Positions 1 through 10,698 of a DNA stretch of 64,000 nucleotides are shown piece by piece. A program made the translations under genes and the position numbers. Source of the stretch: Bufo bufo. Its lineage: Eukaryota > Chordata > Amphibia > Anura > Bufonidae. Within the stretch, counting starts at the first letter, position 1, and the number at the start of each line of letters is the position of its first letter. The stretch lies in assembly GCF_905171765.1 (NCBI RefSeq), contig NC_053398.1, forward strand, positions 47,026,323-47,090,322. The letters are read 5' to 3'. Under the pieces are notes generated by a model. It made no database searches and was not told where the DNA came from. It saw only the letters and a program-made list of their open reading frames with translations.

Positions 1-465
1 TTGAGTTCCGTCCTAGGGGCTCTATACCGTAAAAGAACTGATCAGTTTTATCCTAATTCATTCTGAATGGAGAGCAATCCGTTCAATATGCATCAGCATG
101 TCTTCAGTTCAGTCTTTTTGCCATTTCAGGACGGAGAAAATACCGCAGCATGCTGCAGTTTTCTCTCCGGCCAAAAAGACTGAACACTTGCCGGAATGCC
201 GGATCCGGCATTAATTTACATTGAAGTGTATTAGTGCCGGACCCGTCGTTAAGTGTTCCGGCAAAACGGATCCGGCATTCTGGTCTGTGCAAAAAATTAT
301 ACCGGATCCGTTTTTCCGGATGACACCGGAGATACGGATCCGGCATTTCAATGCATTTGTCAGACGGATCAGGATCCATCTGACAAATGCTATCAGTTTG
401 CATACGTTTTGGGCCGGAACTGCCTGCCGGAATCCTCTGCCGCAAGTGTGAAAGTACCCTAACTC
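1..465. mobile_element. MITE (cggatcc-rich family), left end cut by window
   Basis: The stretch is built from diverged words of the type acggatccggcatt in both orientations and ends with gtgtgaaagtaccctaa, matching the end of a related copy at 48428-48894 (gtgtgaaagtagcctaa). Short ORFs lie on both strands, as expected of a near-palindrome and not of a gene. It is a non-autonomous DNA transposon; the left terminal repeat lies outside the window. The superfamily (hAT-like is my guess) is inferred only from overall structure. Confidence 0.6.
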
Positions 466-813
466 CTCTATACAAATACACATTCAGTTCGGTCAAGTGT
501 GTATGTATTCTCAATAAGTGAGTAGAAAGCTGTGGCCAGACACCTTTGGTGGCGGCTGGGCATTGAAATTCAACACACCCATATAATTATTTTCTCCCCC
601 AGCAATCAATTTTGGGGGAGAGAGTCGGTAGCTCCACATACTCATTCAATTAAAATCCGGCCCAGTCAAAATCAGGGAGTATGGCCAACAATACGGAAAT
701 GTGTATGGAGTCTGTAGTTTAGCAGTTCATAAGCTTCATGGCTTGTTCATGGCCCAAGTGACTGTTACTTTACTCTATGTTAATATAATGTAAAAAAATA
801 TATATATATATAT
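466..813. other. unassigned spacer ending in a TA microsatellite
   Basis: No gene or recognised repeat is seen up to about 795. From about 796 to 813 there is a (TA)n microsatellite that served as target for the LTR that follows. Confidence 0.5.
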
Positions 814-1352
814 TGTAGGAAGGCGCAGGGGTCCGTCATTGACGGAAGGTACATATCACCTGGCCTCGGTGAGATAAGAACCAGTAATTTTGTGTGTCAG
901 CGGCAGCTAGTGCTCGCTGACACTGTTGTACTTAGTATGGCTGTAAAGCCAATCTGGGCCGGTTCTTATTGGCAGCAGCCATAGATCAGAGTGGGTGGCT
1001 GTTCCCCACGTCCAGGCCAGGTTTTGGGCTGGGGTTTAAAAACCCAACCAGCAGCTCAGCTGGGTGTGGTGTGATTCTCCAAGTGATACTGAAGCTGTGG
1101 AATCTCTGTGTTTTGGGAGCTGAGGAGACCCGCCACGCTGCCAGGCTGAGAGCCGCATGAGAGCAGCCTGCTGTGGACTGCCAGGTGATTTGTGGAATTT
1201 TGCTGTGTGAATTAACACCAAGACCCTGTAAAGTGTTGTTTTTCCTTCTCTGCTTGTTTTGGTGTTAATAAACGCTGAACTTTTGTTTTTCAACCGTGGT
1301 CTTACCTCTGTATTGCGTCCGCTTACCCTGCCTACCAGAGCAAATCCCTACA
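814..1352 (+). mobile_element. solo LTR inserted in a TA microsatellite
   Basis: The 539-bp block begins TGTAGGA and ends CCCTACA, so it has the TG...CA ends of an LTR with a short inverted repeat, and it sits between two runs of atatat that are the continuing microsatellite, so a 4-6 bp target duplication is compatible but cannot be delimited. A TATA-like gtttaaaaac lies at about 1034 and a polyadenylation signal AATAAA near 1267, both in plus orientation. No internal retroelement genes adjoin it, so it is most simply a solo LTR left by recombination. The family (gypsy or endogenous retrovirus) is not resolved. Confidence 0.65.
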
Positions 1353-1994
1353 ATATATATAATGTATTTTATCATAGTTTAGGAAGCTATTTATTCCCAG
1401 ATCTCAGAATTCACGCATGGTAAAACAGTCACGTTGTAAATGTATAACTGTAAAGTGTACCTATTGTTTTCATTTTTTCCATAAATCAATTGTGCATGCA
1501 AAAATAATAGATTCTGTAATATACCTTATGCTTTTTTCTCCATTTATCTGATACATATCAACTTCCTATACCAGACTATCACATTATCACAGTCTATTCA
1601 CATGTAACTGTTTTGAATTTCTGCACTCACTGCAAAACAGCGCAGCTATCACTTCTTATGTCTTATGAGGGATCAGGTGATTGAACTCGATACTGAGGCT
1701 TGGAGAGAATAGGAAACTCACCGAGGACACTGATTAGAACCCTCTGCTAGTTCATTGAAAATAGGGTAATAATTTTGAGCTCTGTTCACACAGGCATCAT
1801 TTACTTTCTGTGAGTTATTTGGGTATTTTTGATGACAAGAATATCCTGATCTACGGCAATATTCTTGCCATCAAAACTAGCAGAAACCTGACACAACCCA
1901 TTATAAACCTATGGGAGGAGTAAGGATCCAGTTCAAAAATTCAAACTTCAATCTCATTTTTTCTGTATCTTTCTTGCTTTTCATCTCAACTTAC
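1353..1994. other. intronic/unassigned AT-rich sequence
   Basis: Downstream intron side of the LRR-Roc exon. It contains a small imperfect inverted repeat around 1828-1880 (gatgacaagaatat ... atattcttgccatc). No coding signal is seen. Confidence 0.4.
1989..1994 (-). promoter_or_regulatory. splice donor of the LRR-Roc exon
   Basis: Minus-strand sequence ACGTAG followed by GTAAGT. It interrupts the GTPase domain just after the VVNL strand, where the open frame would otherwise hit a stop three codons later, so it marks the exon end. Confidence 0.8.
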
Positions 1995-2868
1995 CTACGT
2001 AGATTAACAACAAGAATGACAAGGGCATATGGAGTAATAAAAACATGATGAGTGACATAATACTCTAGATGTCCGGCAAAGTCCCAGAATAAAAATGCAA
2101 CGTCTTGAATGTGAAATTCACTAATCTCTATTCCTACAGTTCTTTCCTTCAGAGATACAGGAACAGTGTGACCTTGTGTGAGGCTCCGGCTTACTGTGGT
2201 CTTCCCAGCCATACTTGCACCTATAAAAATAACTTTCACCCTCTTCTCCTCCTTGGCTTGGGTCTCTTGTAGTTGAAGGAAGTAACTGCGGATCTGTTTG
2301 AGGCCACCCACACATACTTCATCAGGTGGTTCTCTCAGATGGTTGCAGGAAACCTTGAACTTTTTCAAGGATAGACCAAGGAAGAGCTCAGCAGGCAGTT
2401 TTCGTAGTTTATTGTTCTCCAGATAGACTTCTTTCAAACTTTTTATTTCTAAGATACATTCAGGAAAGTCAGTAAATAGATTGTGGGATATGTTTAGGTA
2501 CTGTAGTTTATAACAACTACCCAAGTCCATTGGTAACTTTGAAAGACGGTTGTTATTTAATTTCAGATGTTTAAGATCCTTTAGGTTGGGAAATATACCA
2601 GTGGGAATGGTCTGTATTTTATTTTGGTTTAGCTCCAACTTTTCTAAATGGATCAAACTCTGGATTTCCATGGGGAAATCAGTTAGCTCATTTTTGGAGA
2701 GAATTAAAATCTTGAGCTCCTGAAGATGGCATATTCCAGAGACACCTTTAAGTTTGTTCCTGTCAAGATTAAGGGTCTGAATTTTGGTGTCCACCAAAAT
2801 GTCTGATGGAATGACCTTCAATCTCCTGAGAGACAAGTCTATTTGCTTTAGATGCAGCATTTCTTTGC
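1995..2868 (-). CDS. exon of a leucine-rich-repeat Roc GTPase (ROCO family, MFHAS1-like)
   Basis: A single large exon read on the minus strand. From the first ATG (2858-2860) it encodes about 288 residues. Residues ~1-185 form roughly eight leucine-rich repeats of the LxxLxLxxNxL type. A linker with PPDEV leads to a Roc-like GTPase: P-loop GASMAGKT at ~214-221, a threonine-containing switch region (RTVGIEI, ~240-246), a G3 motif DFAGH at ~260-264, then a beta strand VILVVNL. This order, LRR then Roc, is that of ROCO proteins such as MFHAS1 and LRRK; the COR domain would lie in later exons not in the window. The acceptor is aaacag|GC and the donor ACGTAG|GTAAGT, a perfect consensus. The frame stays open upstream of the ATG through the acceptor, so the true start may lie in an earlier exon. 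Known human MFHAS1 has its coding region mostly in one exon, so this intron-split copy may be a lineage-specific paralogue. Function (signalling GTPase scaffold) is inferred from family. Confidence 0.85.
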
Positions 2869-3080
2869 CTGTTTGGGAACATGGAAGACAGGGTTATTCG
2901 AGAGAAGGTTGTTTATCACATGGATTATATGAGTGCTTTGATCTGTAACCCCTTCTGGACATATACAGTGCATGTTCGGTCTTTAAAGATGGTACCCACT
3001 TAGGAGCTGAGCAGGTGCCATAGTCACTGAGTGCCTGCTGCTGTTTTACACATCAGACACCTAGTGGCAGAGTGTGTGTT
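2869..3080. other. intronic sequence upstream of the LRR-Roc exon
   Basis: A pyrimidine-rich acceptor (ttcccaaacag on the minus strand) adjoins the exon. No other exon is seen. Confidence 0.4.
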
Positions 3081-3800
3081 TAGCGATTACACCGATAATG
3101 GACTTTTAACCCCTCAGATGCGATAGTCAATTGCAATCTTATCCTGGGAGCGCTGCTCTACCCTAGACAGAACAGTTCAAATTCAAATCGCCCCTTTCCT
3201 CATTTAAAAATATAAATAAATAAACAATAATAAAGATCATTGACATCATTACATCCATACTATTAAAATGTAAAAGTATTTATGCTGTAGCATGAATAGT
3301 GTACCGAGAAAAAAAATCTAAATATCAGATTTGACATTTTTTGGTTACTTCTCCTCCCAGAAAAAAATCTAATAAGTGATCAAATGTCATACACCCCAAA
3401 ATGGTATTATTAAAAACTAAAGATTGTCCCACAAAAAATGAGCCCTTACACAGCTCTGTAAACATAGATATACAAAAGTTATTGTGGGTCAGAATATAGC
3501 ATGCAAAGAAAATTTATTAATTTTTATTAGAAAGTATTAAAACAAAAGAAAAAATGTAAAAATGTGGTATTGCTGTGATCATACTGACCCGGAAAATGAA
3601 GCTAACACTTTTACCGCATAGGGACTGCAGTAAAAATCAAGCCCATAAAACTATGGCAAATGATGCCATTAGAAAGTACAACTTGTCCTGCAAAAAAAAG
3701 ACAAGCCCAGCTATATGAACAGAAAAATAAAAAAAAACTATGGCTTCTGGAGTAAAAAACAAAAAGGAAATAACAGAAAATCGCTGGGTTAGGGGTTAAA
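3080..3800. repeat. decayed interspersed repeat, probably DNA-transposon relic
   Basis: The block is bounded by ttttaacccctcagatgc on the left and gggttaggggttaaatg on the right, an imperfect inverted pair. The interior (for example tgtggtattgctgtgatcat, 3561-3580) resembles an interspersed repeat I recognise from frog genomes. No ORF remains. Class and limits are inference. Confidence 0.4.
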
Positions 3801-4340
3801 TGAATGCAATAATTATTAAAAAACTTTTCTTATTAGTTGAATCAGGTTCCCTTTGTCTAATACATTTCGCATAGAAATCATTCATTATGAAATATATGCA
3901 TTAAGTTAGCAAATACTGTATAATGTCATTGTAACAACTTCTACGCACAGGCATGAACCACCTTGCTCAGAACCTACCCAAATTTCATAAACATTAGAAA
4001 GAACATCATTATTACTATGTATTTAAATGGTACCATCATCTTCTGTTGCCTGAAGTGTGTATCGAAATAGTTAGTGTCTGATGTCATAAGAAAAGAAATT
4101 TGGTAAAAAACATATAGTCATCAAATCAGTCCTCAAGACTATGAGGATGACAAAGAAAAGAAGATCATGGGCAAAGTGTTGAGGGACAAAATGCAAGCAG
4201 GAGCCAAAGTGGTAGAGAGCTTTTCCTTGCTTTCTATGTGTAAATTGTCATATGTTTATAAATTCTTAACTTACTTTCAACTATACAAGAATTTCCTAAC
4301 TTATCACATCTTTTATTTAAAAGTAACAAAAGGAAAGAAG
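3801..4340. other. unassigned AT-rich sequence
   Basis: No coding signal, repeat boundary or RNA gene is visible between the decayed repeat and the minisatellite. Confidence 0.4.
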
Positions 4341-4344
4341 GAAG

Positions 4345-5455
4345 GAGTGGACCACCAGACTATGGACTGACTGACTGCAAGGTTTATACTAGTCTGTGGA
4401 CTGACTAACCATAGAATTTACTCTAGACCGTGGACTGACTGTAGTGTTTACACTAGACTATGCACTGACCATAGCATTTACACCAAACTATAGACCGACT
4501 AACCACAGCATTTACACTAGACTGTGGACGGACTGACTTCAGCATTTACTCCAGAATATGGACTGACAGACCACAGCATTTACACTATGTTATGGACTGA
4601 TTGAACGCAGCTATATGCTAGATTATGGACTGTCTGACAACATTTACACCAGGCTATGCACTGACTGACTACAGCGTTTAAACCAGACTATTGACTAAAT
4701 GACAGCAGTGTTTACACCAGGCTATGGACGGACTGACTGCAGTGTTTACACTAGACTATGGACGGACTGACTGCAGTGTTTACACTAGACTATGGACTGA
4801 CCACAGTGTTTACACTAGACTATAGACTGACTGACCACAGTGTTTACATTAGACTATAGACTGACTGACCACAGTGTTTACACTAGACTATGGACTGACC
4901 GCAATATTTACACCAGACTATGGACTGACTGACCGCAGTGTTTACACCAGACTATGGACTGACCACAGTGTTTACACTAGACTATAGACTGACTGCAGTA
5001 TTTACACTAGACTATGGACTGACCACAGTGTTTACACTAGACTATAGACTGACTGACCACAATGTTTACACTAGACTATGGACTGACTGACCGTGGTGTT
5101 TACACTAGACTATGGACTGACCGCAATATTTACACCAGACTATGGACTGACTGACCGCAGTGTTTACACCAGACTATGGATGGACTGACAGCAGTGTTTA
5201 CACTAGACTATGGACTGACCGCAGTATTTACACCAGACTATGGACTGACTGCAGTGTTTACATCAGACTATGGATGGACTGACTGCAGTGTTTACACCAG
5301 ACTATGGATGGACTGACAGCAATGTTTACATTAGACTATGGACTGACAGCAATGTTTACACCAGACTATGGACTGACCGCAATGTTTACACCAGACTATG
5401 GACTGACTGACTGCAGTGTTTGCACTAGACTATGAACTGACTGAAGCATTTACAC
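4345..5455. repeat. minisatellite of 28-36 bp units
   Basis: About 30 consecutive imperfect copies of a unit of the type cagtgtttacactagactat followed by ggactgac, with an optional extra tgac that sets the unit to 28, 32 or 36 bp. The left copies (4345-4700) are the most diverged and the copies between about 4735 and 5400 are the most alike, as expected when recent unequal exchange acts in the centre. It lies outside the exons seen. Confidence 0.9.
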
Positions 5456-5814
5456 TACATTGGCTGCAGAGACACATGTGACCCTGTCTGTGTGGATGTT
5501 GACAAACGAGGAGCAGAAGTACAGTGCAGTCAGCCTAGTATGTAAGTATGTTTCGCTTCACATGTCCCACTGGCTGGGGAACTCATTTAGGGGTAAATCA
5601 GGGGTCTTGTGTACCCCTGTATATTAGCTAATTTTGACCTCTGCAGACCTGACATATAATGGTAAATCAGCTAATATTGGTTGTTAAGGAGATCTGGCTG
5701 CAAGATGTCACCCCATTAATCACTCCGGCTAGTTTGGATGATCTGGTTGGCTAGGTGGATGTCTTCTTTTTCGCTTACAGACTGGAGTAGATGAGCTACT
5801 GATGTTTAATATTG
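5456..5814. other. unassigned sequence between minisatellite and MITE half
   Basis: No recognised feature; no long ORF. Confidence 0.35.
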
Positions 5815-5974
5815 ATGAACTATCCTCAGGATGGTTCATCAATATCAGATTGGTGGGGGTCGAGTGCCAAGGACCCCTGCCAAGCAGCTGATTTAGGAGG
5901 CAGCAGCACTCTAGTGAGTGCCACAGCCCCCTCGCAGCTCGATAAGCACAGCACCATCCATTGGACAGCGGCTA
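5815..5974. mobile_element. left part of a MITE split by the gypsy element
   Basis: Contains the hallmark string gttcatcaatatcagattgg, shared with copies near 50938, 51350, 58108 and 59970. The sequence after the gypsy 3' LTR (from 14323) carries on after a duplicated GGCTA, so this is the interrupted left part. Confidence 0.55.
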
Positions 5975-6560
5975 TGTCACATCTGTGACAGGTCTCAGAA
6001 GGTCTGAAAGATTATCTACGCATTAGTGATCTGACAGCCTCTTTTGGTTTCACTTTGTCTGTGTTTTGCTGGTATGTCCACACTTCCTGCTCAGGTGTGG
6101 ATCATGTGACCTTTACCTCACCCTATTTAGTCTGACTTTTCCCATCACTCCTTGCTTGGGATAGCTTCATTTGGTCTTGGAAGAGCTGGAGTGTGGTTCA
6201 TGTTGAAGTCCTGTTCATCCTTCATCCTCTGAAGTTAAGTGTCCCGCTTGTCGTGTTTTGTATTCCCCCCCCCCTGGTTGTTTACTAGGCCTCAGTGAGA
6301 CGCTAGTTCCTTCACCAGGGAAGGAACGGTTGGTCTCTGCCCTGTCATTATCTTTAGGGCATCTGAGGGTCACTAGGGTTTTCTAGGTTCCCGTGTATGA
6401 GTATCTCTACCATCGAGAGGTGCCCATACAGATAGGAGTTAGGGCCAGGAGCAGGGTTTTATAGGTGGTGACCCTTTCCCTTCCCTAGTGGTGAGGCCTA
6501 GTGTCTTTCCCCTTGCTTCTTGATTGTCTTTTGGTGTTCTCCCCTACTACATCCGTGACA
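5975..6560 (+). repeat. 5' LTR of the gypsy element
   Basis: 586 bp from TGTCACATC to CCGTGACA. It aligns along its length with 13740-14322 with scattered substitutions (for example tgtgttttgctgg versus tgtgtgttgctgg) and a variable C tract near 6266. Confidence 0.92.
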
Positions 6561-6605
6561 TTATCCCAAGCCGATACCGCCATTTTTGTTCTGATCTGTG
6601 CAGCT

Positions 6606-7560
6606 ATGGATACTATGTCTGCACTGGTCGAACAGATGCAGAATCTGACTTTGGAGGTAGCAGACCTCCGCGCAACTGTCTTGCAGATTCAGAGTCCACA
6701 GGCTGCTGTTTCCGATGGTGGGTCCCAGGCCTGTTCTGAACCGAAAGGTGGCTCTCCCAGACAGGTTTTCCGGGGGTAGTGACAATTTCATCCGGTTCAG
6801 GGAGTCATGTAAATTATACTTTAAGCTGCGTCCATACTCTTCTGGGGATGAGTGTCAACGTGTGGGTATGATTATTTCATTGCTTAAAGAGGACGCCCAA
6901 TCTTGGGCTTTTTCTCTGCCGACCGGATCACCATCCCTCCGTTTGGTAGATGAATTCTTCAGAGCCTTGGGTCTCATCTAAAATGACCCGGATCGGATCT
7001 CTCAGGCCGAGACCAAGTTACGGAGTTTGCGGCAGGGAGAACGTTCCGCGGAGACCTATTGCTCTGAATTTAGGAGATGGGCTACCGATACCGAGTAGAA
7101 CGATCCTGCTCTCCGTAGCCAATTCAGTCAGGGTCTCTCTGAGAGACTGCAGGACGTGTTGGCCTTTCATGAAAATCCTGTGTCATTGGAGGCAGCTATG
7201 TCCCTTGCTATACGTCTAGATAGACGCCTGAGGGATAGATCTAGGGGTCCTCACCTTCAGGACGTACTGTCCAATAAGGGTACTGCTTCCTTTGACACTT
7301 ATGGTGAAGAGACACTGGTAGTTGCACCTTGTGATGAGCCTATGCAATTAGGAGGAGGTACTCCTGGCAAAAGCTTGGGTCATGTGAAAGGAGTCTGCTT
7401 TTATTGTGGCAAGAAGGGACATTTTGTAAATATTTGTCCGTACTTGCAGCATCAAGGTGTAAACAAAAAGAAAAAAACTTTTAATCCCCAAATTACTATT
7501 GGTGGTGTGGATGGGAAGCAAGAAAACCTACTTTTGTCTTTTACTGGTAGTACCCATTTT
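6606..7560 (+). pseudogene. gag: gypsy gag, frameshifted
   Basis: A gag-like protein starts at the ATG at 6606 with a coiled-coil-like N-terminus (MSALVEQMQNLTLEV). It is broken by a frameshift near 6770, another near 6975 and more up to 7150, after which the frame that includes pol is entered. The gag middle (FRESCKLYF...AQSWAFSL) is typical of retrotransposon gag families. A CCHC zinc knuckle, [14 protein letters not shown], lies at about 7396-7437 and would bind the element RNA. Encapsidation role is known for the family; this copy cannot make the intact protein. Confidence 0.8.
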
Positions 7561-8709
7561 CTCCTGTCTGCCGAGGTGGCGCTAGAGTCCAAAACTGTGA
7601 AAATCAAAGCATTTATCGACAGTGGGGTAGGAGTTAACTTGATTTATGGAGCGTTTGTACGCATTCATGGGTTGACTACTAATGCATTAGAGAAAAGTAT
7701 TTCTGTCTTTGCAATTGACTCAGCACCTCTCACCCAAAAATGCCTGTCGCAGGTAGTGAATGACATTCATTTAAGAGTAGGTGATTTGCATCATGAATCT
7801 ATCTCCTGTTATGTATTGGAGGGTCTGCCTGCTCCGTTGGTGTTGGGCTTACCATGGTTAAGCAAACATAACCCTAACATCGATTGGCAAGCGAGACAGA
7901 TTCTCGATTGGAGTGATTTTTGCATGGACAACTGTCTTAATGCATCATTCTCTATGGTGACCAGTAAAACTGTACCCTCGTTCATTTCAGAATTTTCTGA
8001 TGTTTTCTCTGAGAGTGGTAATCAGGAGTTGCCTCCGCACCGGGAGTATGAGTGTCCCGTCAATCTTATTCCCGGAGCTAAATTGCCCAAATGTCGGTTG
8101 TATAATCTTTCGGAACCCGAAAGAAAGGCAAATCGAGAGTATATTACCGAGAGTTTGGCAAAGGGACATATTAGACCATCCAAGTCCCCAGTGGCTGCTG
8201 GGTTTTTCTTTGTAAAAAAAAAAGATGGTACCCTGAGACCATGCCTGGACTTCCGTGAGCTCAATCGTATTACCCTCCGTGATCCTTACCCCCTTCCTTT
8301 GATTCCTGATTTGTTTAGTCAGATTGTCGGTGCCAAGGTGTTCTCTAAGTTGGATCTGAGGGGGGCATATAATCTGGTAAGGATCAAGGAGGGGGATGAG
8401 TGGAAGACCGCATTTAATACCCCTGAGGGTCATTTTGAAAACCTGGTCATGCCCTTTGGGTTAACCAATGCTCCTGCGGTTTTTCAACACTTTGTCAATG
8501 ACATCTTTCATCATCTGGTGGGGAGGTTTGTCGTTGTATACCTTGATGACATACTAATTCATTTGCCTAATATGGAGACTCATCAGGATCATGTGAGACA
8601 GGTGTTACAGATCCTAAGAGAGAATAAGTTGTATGCTAAGATGGAAAAGTGTGTATTTGCTGTTTTCATATGGATCCCGGTTTTTGGGGTTTACCAACTG
8701 CTACCGTAA
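7560..8709 (+). pseudogene. pol: gypsy protease and reverse transcriptase, truncated
   Basis: The reading frame runs from gag into pol without a stop. An aspartic protease motif FIDSG lies at about 7612-7626. Reverse transcriptase follows with LDFREL (~8248), LDLRGAYN (~8350) and the catalytic YLDD (~8539-8550). Near 8655 the sequence jumps from the end of RT to the start of the connection/RNase H part ([10 protein letters not shown] in another frame), so an internal deletion of several dozen codons removed the end of the thumb/connection region. The RNase H part is then interrupted by the LTR at 8766. Enzymes would copy the element RNA into DNA; inactive here. Confidence 0.88.
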
Positions 8710-8765
8710 ATTTATCTTGAACTATTCATCGGTGGTTAAACCTTTAACAGACATCACTAGAAAGG

Positions 8766-9426
8766 TGTCACGAGGGTATCAAGAGCCACGTCTGACTCCG
8801 TTATACCCGGGGTCAGGAGGTCGCAGCGGGTGGCTGCGCGCTCTATATCTAAAGATCACGTTGTTTCTTAGGGATTGTTTTCTGTGTTTGCCTTGCTATC
8901 CTTTTTGTCTCAATCAGGGATCCGTAGCTTCTCCTCCTCAGCTGTTTCTTGTCTGCCACTCCCAACCTCCTTATATTCTCCCCTCACACTTCTCTAGTTG
9001 CCAGTTATAGAGCTTCCTGCCTGGACATCTATACTGACCCACTGGAGTTGTGAATCCTGGTTGTCGTTCCAGAGTGCTACCCTCCGGATCCCTGTTGGGG
9101 CTTCTTGTTGTCTCCTGTTGTCGCCCACCTGGGATTATATGTTGAGTTTGTATTGTCTGTCCTTCCCTTGGTGTTTTCCTTTAGAGCTAGTGGTGCGGAC
9201 TAGTGTTCCCACCGCCCTGTTCACTATCTAGGGCTCAGCTTAGGGAAAGCCAGGGCTTTAGGCACGTGATCGGCGTACGGGTGAGGAACCCGTCTAGGGA
9301 CGTCAGGGCAGCCAGGTGCCAGCCGCTAGGTGAGTCAGGGGTCACCACCTTCCCTCTCACTTGGGCAGGGCCTTCCTTGTTCCCTCCCTCTGTGTCACGT
9401 ATGTGATAGTCACGCCGACCGTGATA
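8766..9426 (+). mobile_element. LTR nested in gypsy pol (solo LTR)
   Basis: 661 bp from TGTCACGAGG to CCGTGATA, flanked by AAAGG at 8761-8765 and 9427-9431. It lies inside the RNase H coding region, where the host element reads in frame on both sides once one copy of AAAGG is counted. No internal genes are present, so it is a solo LTR from a different gypsy-like family than the host; its right part (…cacttgggcagggcc…gtcacgccgaccgtgata) resembles the host LTR in layout but not in sequence. Confidence 0.85.
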
Positions 9427-9431
9427 AAAGG

Positions 9432-9960
9432 GTGTGGATATTTCAGTCTGGTCTGATGCGGCATTACAGGCCTTTTCTGCTGTGAAAGAATGTTTTGCTT
9501 CGACCCCTATTCTGATGCAACCGGACGTGAGCCATTTATTGTTGAGGTTGTTCGTGTCCGAGGTAGGGGTAGGAGCAATCTTGTCGCAAGGTCCTTCACC
9601 TAGTAAATGGCATCCATGTGCATTTTTCTCTAAAAAAACTCTCTACTGCTGAAAGGAATTATGATGTGGGGAATAGGGAATTGCTGGCCATTAAGTTGGC
9701 ATTCGAGGAATGACGGCATTGGTTGGAAGGAGCAATTCACCCTATTAAGGTAATTACAGATCACAAACCTGGCCTACCTGGAGTCGGCTAAGCGACTGAA
9801 CCCAAGGCAGGCCAGATGGTCATTGTTTTTCACCAGATTTAACTTCATCGTCACTTACCGCCCTGGGGTTAAGAACGTCAAGGCGGACGCTTTGTCGCGT
9901 AGCTTTCCAGGAAGGGGGGGGGGGTGCGTCTAATAACCCTAGTCCCATTTTATCTGAAGG
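9432..9960 (+). pseudogene. pol: gypsy RNase H segment
   Basis: Begins directly after the nested LTR with SVWSDAALQAFSAVKECF, the start of the gypsy RNase H domain, and continues with fragments [18 protein letters not shown] and [14 protein letters not shown] in different frames. A frameshift near 9645 and a stop near 9710 break it. A G tract of about 10 at 9918 causes another shift before integrase. Confidence 0.82.
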
Positions 9961-10698
9961 GGTAGTCATATCCACTCTTTATCCTGATCTTGAGGCCAGG
10001 GTGTTGGAGGCACAGGAGGATGCTCCGGACTCTTGTCCTCCGGGGAAGTTGTTTGTTCCCTCCGAATTACGTCACAAGGTGTTTGAGGAACATCACTGTA
10101 CGGTGCTTGCTGGGCACCCTGGGAGCAGATCGACTGTCGATCTCATCTCTCGCAGATTTTGGTGGCCGGGGTTGCGTAAGTGTGTTGAGGACTATGTGTC
10201 AGCCTGTGGTACCTGTGCACGTGCTAAGGTGACACATACTCGGCCTTCCAGATCTCTGCTTCCATTGCCCATCCTGTCCAGACCTTGGACCCATTTGTCC
10301 ATGGATTTTATCACGGATTCACCGAATTCTTCAGGAAAAACTGTGATTCTGGTGGTTGTAGATCGTTTTAGTAAAATGGCACACTTTATTGAATTACCTA
10401 GTCTACCCAATGCTAAAACTCTTGCACAGGTGTTTGTCGACAACATCGTGAAACTACATGGCATTCCCTCTGATGTGGTGTCCGATAGAGGGACTCAGTT
10501 TGTTTCCAGATTCTGGAAAGCGTTCTGTACTCGTCTGGGTGTACAATTGTCCTTCTCTTCGGCTTTTCATCCTCAGTCGAACGGACAGACGGAGCGCACT
10601 AATCAGAATCTGGAGACTTACTTGAGATGTTTTGTTTCAGAGAATCAGGGAGAGTGGTCTTCATTTTTGTCGTTAGCTGAGTTTGCTATAAATAACCG
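9961..10698 (+). pseudogene. pol: gypsy integrase, 3' part displaced by insertion
   Basis: Within the frame starting at the ATG at 10001, an HHCC zinc-binding region (histidines near residues 31-39, CGTC at ~69-72) precedes a DDE core with D at ~102 (MDFITD), D at ~162 (SDRGTQF) and E at ~198 (GQTERT), that is 35 residues between the last two. The frame is cut at 10698 by the LTR-like insertion; the next residues of integrase resume at 11543. This was the strand-transfer enzyme of the element. Confidence 0.9.

Noticed and set aside
104..514. Overlapping ORFs on both strands at the left edge
   Set aside because: They come from the palindromic cggatcc-rich MITE and show no protein motif.
4345..5455. 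CRISPR-like array
   Set aside because: Units are contiguous without unique spacers, and the sequence is vertebrate; it is a minisatellite.
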